Of a stretch of DNA of 64,000 bases, positions 8,712 through 17,065 are shown in pieces (within the stretch, counting starts at the first letter, position 1; each line of letters opens with the position of its first letter). The stretch lies in contig NZ_JAENII010000014.1 in assembly GCF_016595525.1 (NCBI RefSeq), positions 62,001-126,000 on the forward strand. The letters are read 5' to 3'. The stretch is from Haloferula rosea. Its GTDB lineage: Bacteria; Verrucomicrobiota; Verrucomicrobiia; Verrucomicrobiales; Akkermansiaceae. The translations under genes were made by a program, and so were the position numbers. Under the pieces are notes generated by a model, which had not been told where the DNA came from, did no database searches, and was given only the letters and a program-made list of their open reading frames with translations.

Positions 8712-8730
8712 GCGCATGCAAACCATGCGC
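8712..8730. terminator. Stem-loop in the 8.57-8.75 kb gap
   Basis: A perfect 7-bp stem GCGCATG / CATGCGC with a 5-base loop lies just beyond the stop of the PUR-type gene (minus strand, ends 8754). No T-tract follows on either strand, so it may be a terminator or an mRNA-stabilising hairpin. The rest of 8565-8753 shows no gene. Confidence 0.35.
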
Positions 8731-8753
8731 GTGCTTTCAGAGATGAATCAAGC

Positions 8754-8966
8754 TCAGCGGCTGTCCGCCGTCGCCTTGATATCACTCAACGCAGCAATGA
8801 AGTCGCCGAGGATGTCCGCCGGCACCATGATGGTGTCCCGGTTTCCTCCGACGTCTTCGGTGATTTTCACCACCATACCCCGCTGGTTTTCCTTCAGATC
8901 GAGAAAGAATGTCTTCCGATCTGCCAGGATCTTCTCCGTGTGCAGCAAGTCGTTATTATGCACCAT
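8754..8966 (-). CDS. DUF3276 / PUR-alpha-like small nucleic-acid-binding protein
   Basis: About 70 residues. The core RKTFFLDLKENQRGMVVKIT followed by DTIMVPADILGDF fits the small bacterial PUR-domain (DUF3276) proteins known from Bacteroidetes, spirochaetes and related groups, which bind single-stranded DNA or RNA. A perfect AGGAGG lies directly before ATG 8966 (spacing of one base) and four bases before the next codon GTG 8963, so GTG 8963 may be the true start; a GTG at 9002 would bury the AGGAGG inside the gene. It is one of the few starts in the window with a full Shine-Dalgarno match. Confidence 0.8.
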   Translation of the reverse strand: MVHNNDLLHTEKILADRKTFFLDLKENQRGMVVKITEDVGGNRDTIMVPADILGDFIAALSDIKATADSR

Positions 8967-9066
8967 GCCTCCTTTCCATAGAAATGATGTCGTAGCTTTC
9001 ACCAGACATATTGAATGTCAAGCAAGCTCTCTTGCGCGACGCCCGCCCCGCCCCCATCCTCACCTC

Positions 9067-9669
9067 ATGGAACTCGATCTCTTAGGAGCGCACGCCGACC
9101 GGGCCTACCCCGTTCTTTCCAGCCTGATCACCCCGCGCCCCATCGCATGGGTCAGCACGGCGGAAGAAGACGGAGCCGTCAATCTCGCACCCTTCTCGTA
9201 CTTCAATGTCTTCGGGTCCCGCCCACCGCTGGTCATCTTTGCGCCGGGGAACCACCCCGATGGAAGGGAGAAGGACACTGCCCGGAATGCCCAGCGAACC
9301 GGTGAGTTCGTCGTCAACCTCGTCTCTCCGGAGCTGACGAACGCCATGGTTCGCACTGCGGCATCACTCCCGCCGGGAGAAAGCGAAGCCGACCGGGAAC
9401 AACTCGAAACCCTCCCCTCGTCCACGATTGCCCCGCCCCGTCTGGCCAAGGCACCGGCCGCCCTGGAGTGCAAGGTCCACTCGATCCAACGGATCGGACA
9501 GAACCGCATTGTGCTCGGCATCGTCCACCGCGTGCATGTGCAGGATGAGTTGATCGATGCCGACACCCTGAGGATCCGACAGGAGATGCACACCCCGCCA
9601 GGACGCATGGGTTCGCCGGACTGGTACTGCCACACAGACAAGCTGTTTGAGCTTCCCCGACCGGAATAG
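9067..9669 (+). CDS. Flavin reductase (DIM6/NTAB) family protein
   Basis: 200 residues with the split-barrel FMN-binding pattern: ITPRPIAWVST near residue 20, NLAPFSYFN, then GEFVVNL and a C-terminal region with IVLGIVHRVHV. The TPRPIAW start is typical of the stand-alone flavoprotein oxygenase/reductase subgroup that uses FMN. The ATG at 9067 precedes the first conserved strand by ~20 residues. A tRNA-dihydrouridine synthase gene begins 7 bases after its stop, so they are probably co-transcribed. Confidence 0.88.
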   Translation: MELDLLGAHADRAYPVLSSLITPRPIAWVSTAEEDGAVNLAPFSYFNVFGSRPPLVIFAPGNHPDGREKDTARNAQRTGEFVVNLVSPELTNAMVRTAASLPPGESEADREQLETLPSSTIAPPRLAKAPAALECKVHSIQRIGQNRIVLGIVHRVHVQDELIDADTLRIRQEMHTPPGRMGSPDWYCHTDKLFELPRPE

Positions 9670-9675
9670 CGTCCA

Positions 9676-10710
9676 TTGATCGACCTCCTTCCAACCGACC
9701 GACCGGCGCTCTTCCTCGCGCCGATGCAGGATGTCACCAACCTCTCGTTCCTCGAGGTCCTCCACCGCTATGGCGACGCGGACATTTATGTGACCGAGTA
9801 TTTCCGCGTCCACAGCGACTCACGACCAGACCCCTGGATCCTGCGGTCGATTGATGAGAACCCGACCGGCAGGCCGATCTTCGCGCAAATGATCGGTCAG
9901 GATATCGACGCCCTGATCCGCACTGCCGGCGAGCTGGCCGTGCACCCGATCGCCGGCATCGACCTCAATCTCGGCTGCCCCGCGCCGGTCGTGTGCCGCA
10001 AGGAAGCAGGCGGCGGCCTGCTGCGGAACCTCCCGAAGGTGGATCGTATTCTCGGCTCCCTGCGCGATGCCATTCCCGGGCGATTCACCGTGAAAACCCG
10101 CGTGGGATACCACTCGCACGAGGAATTCGATGAACTCCTCGCATTATTCGCACGCCACGCCATCGATGCGCTCGCCATTCACGGGAGGACGGTTGTCGAA
10201 CGCTACCAGACACCGGTTCACACCGACTGTGTCCGTCAGGCCGTCGAGACGCTGAAGTGCCCCGTGATCGCCAACGGCAACGTCGTCGACGTGGAAACCG
10301 GCCGCGCCTACCATGCCCGGACCGGCTGCGCGGGCCTGATGATCGGACGGGGAGCAATCCGCAATCCGTGGCTGTTCGAACAACTGCGCTCCGCCTTCCT
10401 GGGCAAGCCACCCCATCCACCGACGGGCCGAGAGCTGTTGGGCTACATCGATTCGCTCTACCAGACCATCGCTTCCCATACACCCCACTTTGATCCCAAG
10501 CTCCATGTCCAGCAGATGAAGAAGACGATGGTCTTCGTGACCCAGGGTCATGATCCGGATTTCGAGTTCCAGCTCAGGCGATGCAAGAGCCAGGAGGAGT
10601 TTTACGACATCTGCCGTACTTTCCTTGATCACAACGATCCGGTCCCCTCGCTGCCGTCCGAAAATTCGAGGCTGTTCTGCGGATTCTCCGAGCTCACCCG
10701 TCAGACCTGA
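9676..10710 (+). CDS. dus: tRNA-dihydrouridine synthase
   Basis: An FMN- and NADPH-dependent enzyme that reduces uridines in tRNA D-loops. The 344 residues show LAPMQDVTN at the N-terminus, LNLGCPAP with the catalytic Cys in CRKEAGG, KTRVGY, AIHGRT and MIGRGAIRNPW for FMN binding. The frame has a stop three codons upstream, so the only early start is TTG 9676, seven bases after the flavin reductase stop. The Dus subclass (A, B or C) cannot be fixed by eye. Confidence 0.93.
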   Translation: MIDLLPTDRPALFLAPMQDVTNLSFLEVLHRYGDADIYVTEYFRVHSDSRPDPWILRSIDENPTGRPIFAQMIGQDIDALIRTAGELAVHPIAGIDLNLGCPAPVVCRKEAGGGLLRNLPKVDRILGSLRDAIPGRFTVKTRVGYHSHEEFDELLALFARHAIDALAIHGRTVVERYQTPVHTDCVRQAVETLKCPVIANGNVVDVETGRAYHARTGCAGLMIGRGAIRNPWLFEQLRSAFLGKPPHPPTGRELLGYIDSLYQTIASHTPHFDPKLHVQQMKKTMVFVTQGHDPDFEFQLRRCKSQEEFYDICRTFLDHNDPVPSLPSENSRLFCGFSELTRQT

Positions 10711-10746
10711 CTTTCCACGCGACCCATCCCCCGTCACACTCCAGCC

Positions 10747-11508
10747 ATGTCCGAGCCCTTCATCCGCGTTCGTGAGCTGCACCAGCGCTTCGGGGACAAT
10801 CACGTCCTGAAGGGACTGAACCTCGATATCCACCGTGGTGAGACGCTCGTGCTCCTCGGGGGATCCGGCGCGGGCAAGTCAGTGCTTCTCAAGCACTTGC
10901 CGGGGCTGATGTGCCCGGCGGAAGGGACCGTGACCGTGGATGGCACCGAGATTTCCTGCCTGAACGAGCGGGAACTCGGACCAATCCGGAGAAAGGTCGG
11001 CATCATGTTCCAAGGCGGCGCCCTGTTCGATTTCATGAGCGTCGGGGACAATGTGGCCTTTCCCCTGCGGGAATCCGGAGTGACAGATGAAGAGGAAATC
11101 GGGAAGCGGGTGACCGCCGCGCTCGCCATCGTGAAGCTCGATGGGCAGGAGTCGAAGATGCCCGCCGACCTATCCGGCGGCATGAGGAAGCGCGTCGCAC
11201 TCGCACGCGCCGTCGTCGATCGCCCCGCTTGTGTCCTCTACGACGAACCTCACGCGGGGCTGGACCCGGTGACCGCGGATACCATCGACCACATGATCAA
11301 GTGTCTTCAGGAAGACCACGGAATGACCAACGTGGTGGTGACCCACGAAATGCGTTCCGTCTTCCACATCGCCGACCGGGTGATCTTCCTCAAGGACGGG
11401 AAGATCCACTGGGAGGGCACCGCCAAGGAGCTCCGCGACACCTCGGACCCGGAACTCCGGGCCTTCGTCAATGGCGACTCGGGAATCCCATGGAAGACCC
11501 CAGGTTGA
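10747..11508 (+). CDS. mlaF: ABC transporter ATPase of the Mla/MCE lipid-transport type
   Basis: 253 residues with Walker A GGSGAGKS, Q-loop at MFQGGALFD, signature LSGGMRKR, Walker B CVLYDEPHAGLDP and the switch His in VTHEMRS. The FQGGALFD and LSGGMRKRVALARA forms are diagnostic of the MlaF/Ttg2A branch. It energises phospholipid movement between inner and outer membranes together with an MlaE permease and an MlaD MCE protein. MlaD follows after 59 bases, but no MlaE-type permease is next to it. Confidence 0.93.
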   Translation: MSEPFIRVRELHQRFGDNHVLKGLNLDIHRGETLVLLGGSGAGKSVLLKHLPGLMCPAEGTVTVDGTEISCLNERELGPIRRKVGIMFQGGALFDFMSVGDNVAFPLRESGVTDEEEIGKRVTAALAIVKLDGQESKMPADLSGGMRKRVALARAVVDRPACVLYDEPHAGLDPVTADTIDHMIKCLQEDHGMTNVVVTHEMRSVFHIADRVIFLKDGKIHWEGTAKELRDTSDPELRAFVNGDSGIPWKTPG

Positions 11509-11567
11509 TGGCCCCGCGAGCTTTCGCCCTTTGATTTCACGGGATTTCCCGCTAACCGTAACTCAGC

Positions 11568-12566
11568 ATGAGCGAGTCTCCCCGCAAAACCGAAGCCATG
11601 GTCGGGCTGTTCATTTTTGTCGGCCTCGCCCTGCTCGGTATCCTCATCGTCCAATTCGGTCGCTTCGGAGATCGTTTCATCGGAAAATACGCGGTGACCG
11701 TGGTCTTCGACGATGCTGCCGGCTTGATCCGGGGTTCCGAAGTGCGGATGGGAGGGGCGAAGATCGGCAAGGTGGCCACCCATCCGGCCCTGAATGAAAA
11801 TGTGAAAGTCGAGGTGCAGGTCGACATCGATGAACGCATCCGCATCCCGGAAGGGTCCGCCTTCCAGATCTCTTCAGCGTCCATCCTTGGCGACAAGCTC
11901 ATCGTCATCACCCCGCCGGCCACGTCGACCGGTGAATTCATCGAAGCCGGCACGACCATTGCCGGTGCGGGACCCTCCGGTCTCGATGCCCTCCAGAACA
12001 ACGCCGAAGCCGTTTCCCGGGACGCCCGTCAGTTGCTCGTGGATGCCGCCAAGACCATGAAGCAGATCGACGGCGCGATCGGAGACATCCGCACCGCCAC
12101 CGGCGAGCTGACGACCACCCTTCAGAAGGTGAACGAGGGCATTCTCACCGAGGAAAACATGGGGCGGATCGAAACGACTCTCGCCAATCTCGAACAGGCG
12201 AGCGCGGGGCTCGACCCAACGCTTGCCGATGCCCGACAGGCCATTCAAAGCATCGAATCCGCTGCTGCGGAAGCCCGCACCACCTTCGCGGAAGCCACGG
12301 TCCGGATCGAGGAGCTTGAGCCAGCCTTGAAAGAGATTCCCTCCGCCGTCTCCTCGCTGTCCCGAGCTGCAGACAAGGCAGCCGAAACCCTCGACCACGT
12401 CGAGGGAGGCAAGGGACTACTCGGGACGCTTGCGTACGATGAGGAAGTTTCGGATGACGCCAAAACCTTCATCCGCAACCTGAAGCAGCAGGGAATCCTC
12501 CGCTACCGCGACAAGGAGACCCCCGAGGATGATCCACGGACGCGCTTCAAGAGCCGCCGTCGCTGA
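11568..12566 (+). CDS. mlaD: MCE-domain lipid-binding protein
   Basis: 332 residues. One N-terminal transmembrane helix (VGLFIFVGLALLGILIV), then a single MCE domain at about residues 38-125 (VVFDDAAGLIRGSEVRMGGAKIGKV), then a long helical region rich in EA/EQ heptads (residues ~145-275) and a basic C-terminus. It is anchored in the inner membrane with the MCE ring in the periplasm, where it carries phospholipids. It is longer than E. coli MlaD (183 residues) because of the helical extension. Adjacent to mlaF. Confidence 0.9.
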   Translation: MSESPRKTEAMVGLFIFVGLALLGILIVQFGRFGDRFIGKYAVTVVFDDAAGLIRGSEVRMGGAKIGKVATHPALNENVKVEVQVDIDERIRIPEGSAFQISSASILGDKLIVITPPATSTGEFIEAGTTIAGAGPSGLDALQNNAEAVSRDARQLLVDAAKTMKQIDGAIGDIRTATGELTTTLQKVNEGILTEENMGRIETTLANLEQASAGLDPTLADARQAIQSIESAAAEARTTFAEATVRIEELEPALKEIPSAVSSLSRAADKAAETLDHVEGGKGLLGTLAYDEEVSDDAKTFIRNLKQQGILRYRDKETPEDDPRTRFKSRRR

Positions 12567-12573
12567 TCCCCCA

Positions 12574-12588
12574 GCCGGATAACCCGGC
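12574..12588. terminator. Small hairpin between convergent mlaD and CDGSH genes
   Basis: GCCGG-ATAAC-CCGGC in the 25-base gap between the two convergent genes. The stem is short and no T-tract follows, so it is only a possible bidirectional terminator. Confidence 0.3.
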
Positions 12589-12591
12589 GAT

Positions 12592-12837
12592 TCACCCCTG
12601 CAGCGCCTTGTGGCTGCCATCGCACAGCGGAGGGTTCCCCGTCTGCTTGCACTGGCAGAAATGAAGCGTCTTCTTCTCGTCGACTTCGATCATGACCGGT
12701 TGAAGACCCGTCCCCTTGTGGCTGCCATCGCAAAAGGGCTGACTCGATGAACGTCCGCAGGAACACCAGAAATGCTTTCCGGGCTCCACTTCGACCGCCA
12801 TCGGCTTGGTATCACAAACAATCGGTTCTTCTGCCAT
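12592..12837 (-). CDS. Double CDGSH iron-sulfur protein
   Basis: 81 residues holding two CDGSH motifs in tandem: CSCGRSSSQPFCDGSHKG and CQCKQTGNPPLCDGSHKA. Each has the 3-Cys-1-His ligand set (CxC, CxxxH) that binds a 2Fe-2S cluster in mitoNEET-like proteins, so two clusters are expected within one chain. Such small bacterial proteins act in redox or iron-sulfur handling in the cytoplasm. The ATG at 12837 is preferred because it starts just before the first domain strand; ATG 12855 would add six residues. Confidence 0.92.
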   Translation of the reverse strand: MAEEPIVCDTKPMAVEVEPGKHFWCSCGRSSSQPFCDGSHKGTGLQPVMIEVDEKKTLHFCQCKQTGNPPLCDGSHKALQG

Positions 12838-12894
12838 GGAAGCACCATGGACCAATGGCGGGATTCCGCCAATGCTGAATCAACTGGAGAATCC

Positions 12895-13095
12895 TCAGTC
12901 CATCACGATCGCAGACTCAGCCGCAATCTCTTCAGGAATGACCTCAACCTCAGCCACATCCGACTCCACAGAGGCAGTCAACGGGCCACGGCCGAGTTCC
13001 GGGTAGCTCTCGCGCGGAACCTCGCGCACGAAGGTGAGCCCCAACCACCCCGCGAAAACCGCGGCCGAACCAGAAACAAAGATACGAACTTTCAT
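12895..13095 (-). CDS. Small secreted or membrane-anchored hypothetical protein
   Basis: 66 residues: a basic start (MKVRIF), a hydrophobic stretch to about residue 20, then an acidic tail ending in EEIAAESAIVMD. I recognise no family. GTG 13098 directly before the ATG is an alternative start. The gap 13096-13224 upstream shows no other gene. The hydrophobic N-terminus and clean start favour a real gene, but the short length leaves doubt. Confidence 0.5.
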   Translation of the reverse strand: MKVRIFVSGSAAVFAGWLGLTFVREVPRESYPELGRGPLTASVESDVAEVEVIPEEIAAESAIVMD

Positions 13096-13224
13096 CACAT
13101 TCTCGGGATGCTTCCGTGAATGGAAGTTCCTCAGGGTGGGACGCGCGGAGTCAAACCCGACCCACTAACCGAAGTAAAGCATTATCCGGACCAAGCAAAT
13201 CATGCACAGTCAGTGACTTGCGCG

Positions 13225-14655
13225 TCAGCGGGCCAGAACGACCGGCCCACTCAGGTTGCCGAAGCGGTCGGCGGCGCTGACCGACACCGCGTCCGGCATC
13301 CCCTTGCTTCCCGCCTTGATGAGGGCATCGCTGCCACCTCCCGGAAGCACGCGCAGCATGTGCCACTTGCTGCCGAAGCGCCCCATCACCGCAATGACCG
13401 AGGTGTGCGCATCCCCCTTTCTCCAGCGAATTCTCAGGTCCCGACCCTCCCCGTTGACTTCCACCGACGGCCGCGCAACCTCACGTTTTCCCATCCACGG
13501 CATCGGTGGCACCAGGGCAGGTTCGGAGTAGGCGCTCTTGGCCAATGCGGTCGATATTCCGCCACGATTCTGCCGGAGCCCGGAAATGCTCCAGTGGATG
13601 TGCCCCACCCAGTTTCGGTCCACCGTGCGGGACAATCCGACCTGCTTGAGAATCTCGCTGGCTGGCCGGCCCGGGTCTTCGCTGCTGTCGATCCTTGAGG
13701 TGGCGATGCCGGGCCAAACCGGCCGGCTGCCTTGATCTCGCCACCATTCCAGCAGCGCGGAAAAACTCTGCTTCCGGGGTTGGTCGCGCCAGTAAAGCTG
13801 GGGAGCGAGGTAGTCCACCCAGCCCTTGGCCAGCCACTTGCGGGCATCCGCGCCGAGGTCGTCGTAGGCATCCAGACCGGCTTCAATCCCCGCAGGCACG
13901 CCCGGCCTCCAGATCCCGAACGGAGAAATCCCGACCCGCACCCACGGCTTGGTCGCCTTCACCTGCTTGTAGAGACCCTCGACGAAGCCATCGACAACCT
14001 CCCGCCGCTGGGCCGGGCTACGGCCGTCCTTGAAGCTCAGTCCCGGTTTGGGATAGGGATAAAAATAGTCGTCCAGATGCACCCCGTCCACGTTGTAGCG
14101 GCGGACCACATCGAGGATCGCCCCCATCGCCCGCTCACGGGTCTCCCGGTGAGCCGGATCACACCACACCAAGCTCCCATAGCGTTTCGTGATGTGCGGC
14201 GCGGCACGACAGACGTGATTGGCACTCGTCCCATGCTCCACGTTCGAGAGGGCCCGGAAAGGGTTGAACCATGCGTGGACCTCGATCCCGCGGCGGTGGG
14301 CTTCATCGATGCAGAATTTCAGCGGGTCGTAGCCGGGTGACTTGCCCATGGTCCCGGTCAGCCACGGACTCCATGGCTCCCGCGAGGAGGCATAGACGGC
14401 GTCGCAGTGGGGACGCACCTGGAAAATCATCGCGTTCATGTTGAGCGATGCCATCCGGTCCAACAGCGAGCGCAGTTCTGCCTGCTGGGCGCCCGCGCTG
14501 AGTCCCTTTCGGCTCGGCCAATCGATATTGTGAACCACCGCCACCCAGGCACCGCGGAACTCCCGCGCCGGCATCGGGGGACGCTCCCTCGCCGGCTTGA
14601 ATGACTGCCCGAAGGCGACCGGGATCATGAGCAGCAGAAACAGCAAAATCTTCAC
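13225..14655 (-). CDS. Exported GHL10 (DUF187) family glycoside hydrolase
   Basis: 476 residues with a signal peptide (MKILLFLLLMIPVAFG). The catalytic barrel spans about residues 30-345: FRGAWVAVVHNIDWPS, IFQVRPHCDAVY, GIEVHAWFNPFR, DGVHLDDYFYP, VGISPFGIWR and YLAPQLYW are the usual landmarks of glycosyl-hydrolase-like 10 proteins. The C-terminal ~110 residues look like a fibronectin-type beta domain (VEVNGEGRDLRIRW). It probably cleaves a cell-wall or environmental polysaccharide in the periplasm or outside; the substrate is unknown. The start is GTG 14655. Confidence 0.9.
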   Translation of the reverse strand: MKILLFLLLMIPVAFGQSFKPARERPPMPAREFRGAWVAVVHNIDWPSRKGLSAGAQQAELRSLLDRMASLNMNAMIFQVRPHCDAVYASSREPWSPWLTGTMGKSPGYDPLKFCIDEAHRRGIEVHAWFNPFRALSNVEHGTSANHVCRAAPHITKRYGSLVWCDPAHRETRERAMGAILDVVRRYNVDGVHLDDYFYPYPKPGLSFKDGRSPAQRREVVDGFVEGLYKQVKATKPWVRVGISPFGIWRPGVPAGIEAGLDAYDDLGADARKWLAKGWVDYLAPQLYWRDQPRKQSFSALLEWWRDQGSRPVWPGIATSRIDSSEDPGRPASEILKQVGLSRTVDRNWVGHIHWSISGLRQNRGGISTALAKSAYSEPALVPPMPWMGKREVARPSVEVNGEGRDLRIRWRKGDAHTSVIAVMGRFGSKWHMLRVLPGGGSDALIKAGSKGMPDAVSVSAADRFGNLSGPVVLAR

Positions 14656-14775
14656 GCCCGCACGCTGGAGCCTGTCATCGACTCACGCAAGTTCATCCCA
14701 CATCGTCCCGGCAGCGGTCCTGTGGGCTTGCCAGCCCCAGACGGACCCGCCTGACTGGCCCCAGCTTTCCCTATC

Positions 14776-15525
14776 ATGACTGATCTCGAACTCACCATCC
14801 AGGCCGCCCACGAAGCCGGACAACTCCTGAAGGCCAACTTCGGATCCGAAGCCGTGGTCGACGAAGCCCTTCACCACGACATCAAGCTCGCTCTCGACAA
14901 GGAGTCGCAGAACCTGATCGAAGGCATCCTTCTCGGAGCACGCCCCGATGACGCCTTCTACGGGGAGGAAGGAATCGGAGGAAATCAGGAATCCAACCGT
15001 CAATGGATCGTCGATCCGATCGACGGCACCGTAAACTTCTTCTACGGCATCCCCCACTTCTGCATCTCCATTGCCCTCCGGATCGACGATGAAGTCGTCC
15101 TCGGCGTGATCCACGATCCCATTGTCGGGGAAACCTGGACGGTCGAGAAGGGTGGCACACCGATGCTCGACGGAAAGCCCATCTCGTGCAGCAAGCGCGA
15201 CCAGCTCGAGGAGTGCGCGCTGTTCATCGGCTGCGGCAAGGACGAGGAAGCCCTGAAGATCGGGCTCGAGCGCTTTCGCAAGGCATCACTCCGGGCACGG
15301 AAGATGCGCATGATGGGCTCCGCCGCACTCGGCCTCGCCTACATCGCCACCGGCCGACTCGATGCCTACATCGAATCTCGTATTTCCCTCTGGGACATCG
15401 CCGCGGGCAAGCTTCTCGTCGAGGCCGGCGGCGGCAAGGTCGACCTCGAACCCTCCGAGGGAAATGCCGATACCTGGGCCATCGTCGCCACCAACGGACG
15501 GATCCCGATCGAGGAGATCCTCTGA
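14776..15525 (+). CDS. Inositol monophosphatase family protein
   Basis: 249 residues of the Mg-dependent phosphatase fold shared by SuhB, HisN-type and CysQ enzymes. Metal-binding motifs are GEEG (residue ~57), DPIDGTVNF (~78) and WDIAAGKLLVEAGGG (~205). It hydrolyses a small phosphate monoester such as inositol-1-phosphate, histidinol phosphate or PAP; the sequence does not decide which. A dioxygenase-family gene follows after 18 bases. Confidence 0.92.
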   Translation: MTDLELTIQAAHEAGQLLKANFGSEAVVDEALHHDIKLALDKESQNLIEGILLGARPDDAFYGEEGIGGNQESNRQWIVDPIDGTVNFFYGIPHFCISIALRIDDEVVLGVIHDPIVGETWTVEKGGTPMLDGKPISCSKRDQLEECALFIGCGKDEEALKIGLERFRKASLRARKMRMMGSAALGLAYIATGRLDAYIESRISLWDIAAGKLLVEAGGGKVDLEPSEGNADTWAIVATNGRIPIEEIL

Positions 15526-15543
15526 GTTGCCCGCCCTCATTTC

Positions 15544-16209
15544 ATGACCCCTCCGGAGGAAATCCAGCACGACCCGGGATTCCGCATCCACCGCGGCGTC
15601 CTCTCAGCCGGAGAAGTCGAGGCACTCCGGATCGAGTGCGACCAGCTCGCCGCGCAGGCGGGAAGCGCGTGTGTCCGCCACATTCGGAAGAAGTCGGAAC
15701 GCCTGCATGCTCTGGCCCACCACGAGCGACTGCTTTCGCTCCTCCCCTCCGGGTTTCACGTCGTGCGCAGCATCCTCTTCGACAAGACCCCGGAAGAGAA
15801 CTGGCCGGTTGCCTGGCATCAGGACCTCACCATCACCGTGACCCGACAGCAGGATGTCCCGGGCTACGGGCCGTGGTCCGTGAAGGATGGCACCGTCCAT
15901 GTGCAACCACCCGAAGAGCTCCTCCGCCACATGAGGACATTGCGGATCCACCTCGACGACACTCCGGCCGGCAATGGAGCACTCCGGGTCGTTCCCCGGT
16001 CCCACCTGGTGGGGCGGACAAGCCGCGAGGCAATCCCCGCACCGGAACACGTGTGCGAATGTGAGCCAGGCGACATCCTCGAGATGTCCCCACTCATCCT
16101 TCATGCCTCGAGTCGCTCGACGGCTCCCTCCCGTCGACGGATCATCCATTTCGAATACGCCGCTCCGGGCATCCTCCATCCCTCCCTCGAGTGGGACGAG
16201 TCCGCCTGA
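15544..16209 (+). CDS. Phytanoyl-CoA dioxygenase (PhyH) family protein
   Basis: 221 residues of the non-heme Fe(II)/2-oxoglutarate oxygenase fold. The iron facial triad is visible as WHQDLT (His and Asp) and a distal His in LILHASSRS; the 2-oxoglutarate-binding Arg is probably in the following SRRRIIHFEY. The signature GALRVVPRSH is typical of PhyH. The substrate is unknown. It sits directly after the inositol-phosphatase family gene. Confidence 0.88.
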   Translation: MTPPEEIQHDPGFRIHRGVLSAGEVEALRIECDQLAAQAGSACVRHIRKKSERLHALAHHERLLSLLPSGFHVVRSILFDKTPEENWPVAWHQDLTITVTRQQDVPGYGPWSVKDGTVHVQPPEELLRHMRTLRIHLDDTPAGNGALRVVPRSHLVGRTSREAIPAPEHVCECEPGDILEMSPLILHASSRSTAPSRRRIIHFEYAAPGILHPSLEWDESA

Positions 16210-16277
16210 TCCGCGCCGATGCCACCCCCCAGGTTTCCGGGGTGGACCTCTGATGCCCGATCCTCCAGTCTCCCGCC

Positions 16278-16748
16278 GTGATTGGTTTTGGATATGACGT
16301 GCACCGCTTTGCCGAGGGACGTCCGTTGATTCTGGGTGGGGTGGAAATTCCTCACTCCCACGGACTGGACGGGCATTCGGATGCCGATGTGCTGGCCCAT
16401 GCCGTGGCGGATGCCGTGCTCGGAACTCTCGGCCTGCCGGACATCGGCCACTGGTTCCCGCCCGGCGACCCGAGCTGCAAGGACATCAACTCGCTTAAAA
16501 TCCTCGAGAAGGCCGCCGAGCTGATCCGGGAGAAAGGATACGAACTCGTGAACATCGATTCCACCCTCGTCGCCGAGGCTCCCAAAGTGCTGCCTCACCG
16601 CGAAGCCATGCAGCAGAACATCGGCAAGGCACTTGGCCTTGCCCCGGAACGCATCGGCATCAAGGCAACCACCAACGAGTTGATGGGATTCGTCGGACGC
16701 AAGGAAGGCATCGCCGCCATGGCCGTCGCCTTGGTCAAGGAAGCCTGA
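16278..16748 (+). CDS. ispF: 2-C-methyl-D-erythritol 2,4-cyclodiphosphate synthase
   Basis: 156 residues, the usual length. Forms the cyclodiphosphate in the MEP isoprenoid pathway. The zinc ligands are in GYDVHRF (Asp and His) and near residue 42; GHSDADVLAHA and DIGHWFPPGD are signature blocks, and ATTNELMGFVGRKEGI closes the CDP pocket. The start is GTG 16278, fixed by the first strand. No other MEP gene is adjacent. Confidence 0.97.
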   Translation: MIGFGYDVHRFAEGRPLILGGVEIPHSHGLDGHSDADVLAHAVADAVLGTLGLPDIGHWFPPGDPSCKDINSLKILEKAAELIREKGYELVNIDSTLVAEAPKVLPHREAMQQNIGKALGLAPERIGIKATTNELMGFVGRKEGIAAMAVALVKEA

Positions 16749-16771
16749 ATTGGCTTCTTCTCGCGGCCCGG

Positions 16772-17059
16772 ATGAGCTACACCACCGGCGTGGCTCCCCC
16801 GAAACCCGACCGCCCTTTCCTCGCCAGCTGGCTGCGCCGCACGCGCAAGCAACTGGCTCCGAGCGGTCGGCTCACCGAGCTTTCCATGCTCCTCGCCCAG
16901 CGCGAAGGCCACACGAGGGAATACTGGGCGAAGTGGCTCAGACAGGTGCTGGACAACGAACTCGCGCCATCGCTCGACGAATTGACCACGATCGACGCGC
17001 TTCTGGCCAAGCCCAAAAGCTCGAACCCTGTACGCGAGGAAGCCCTGCTCCCGTTCTAG
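16772..17059 (+). CDS. Small HTH-like hypothetical protein
   Basis: 95 residues with no named family by eye. The stretch from residue 35 to 85 (LTELSMLL, then WAKWLRQVLDNELAPSLDELTTIDALL) has the spacing of a divergent XRE/Cro-type helix-turn-helix, and the protein is basic at its N-terminus. DNA binding is therefore possible but unproven. It follows ispF by 23 bases and ends 6 bases from the convergent porin gene. Confidence 0.65.
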   Translation: MSYTTGVAPPKPDRPFLASWLRRTRKQLAPSGRLTELSMLLAQREGHTREYWAKWLRQVLDNELAPSLDELTTIDALLAKPKSSNPVREEALLPF

Positions 17060-17065
17060 TCGGGC

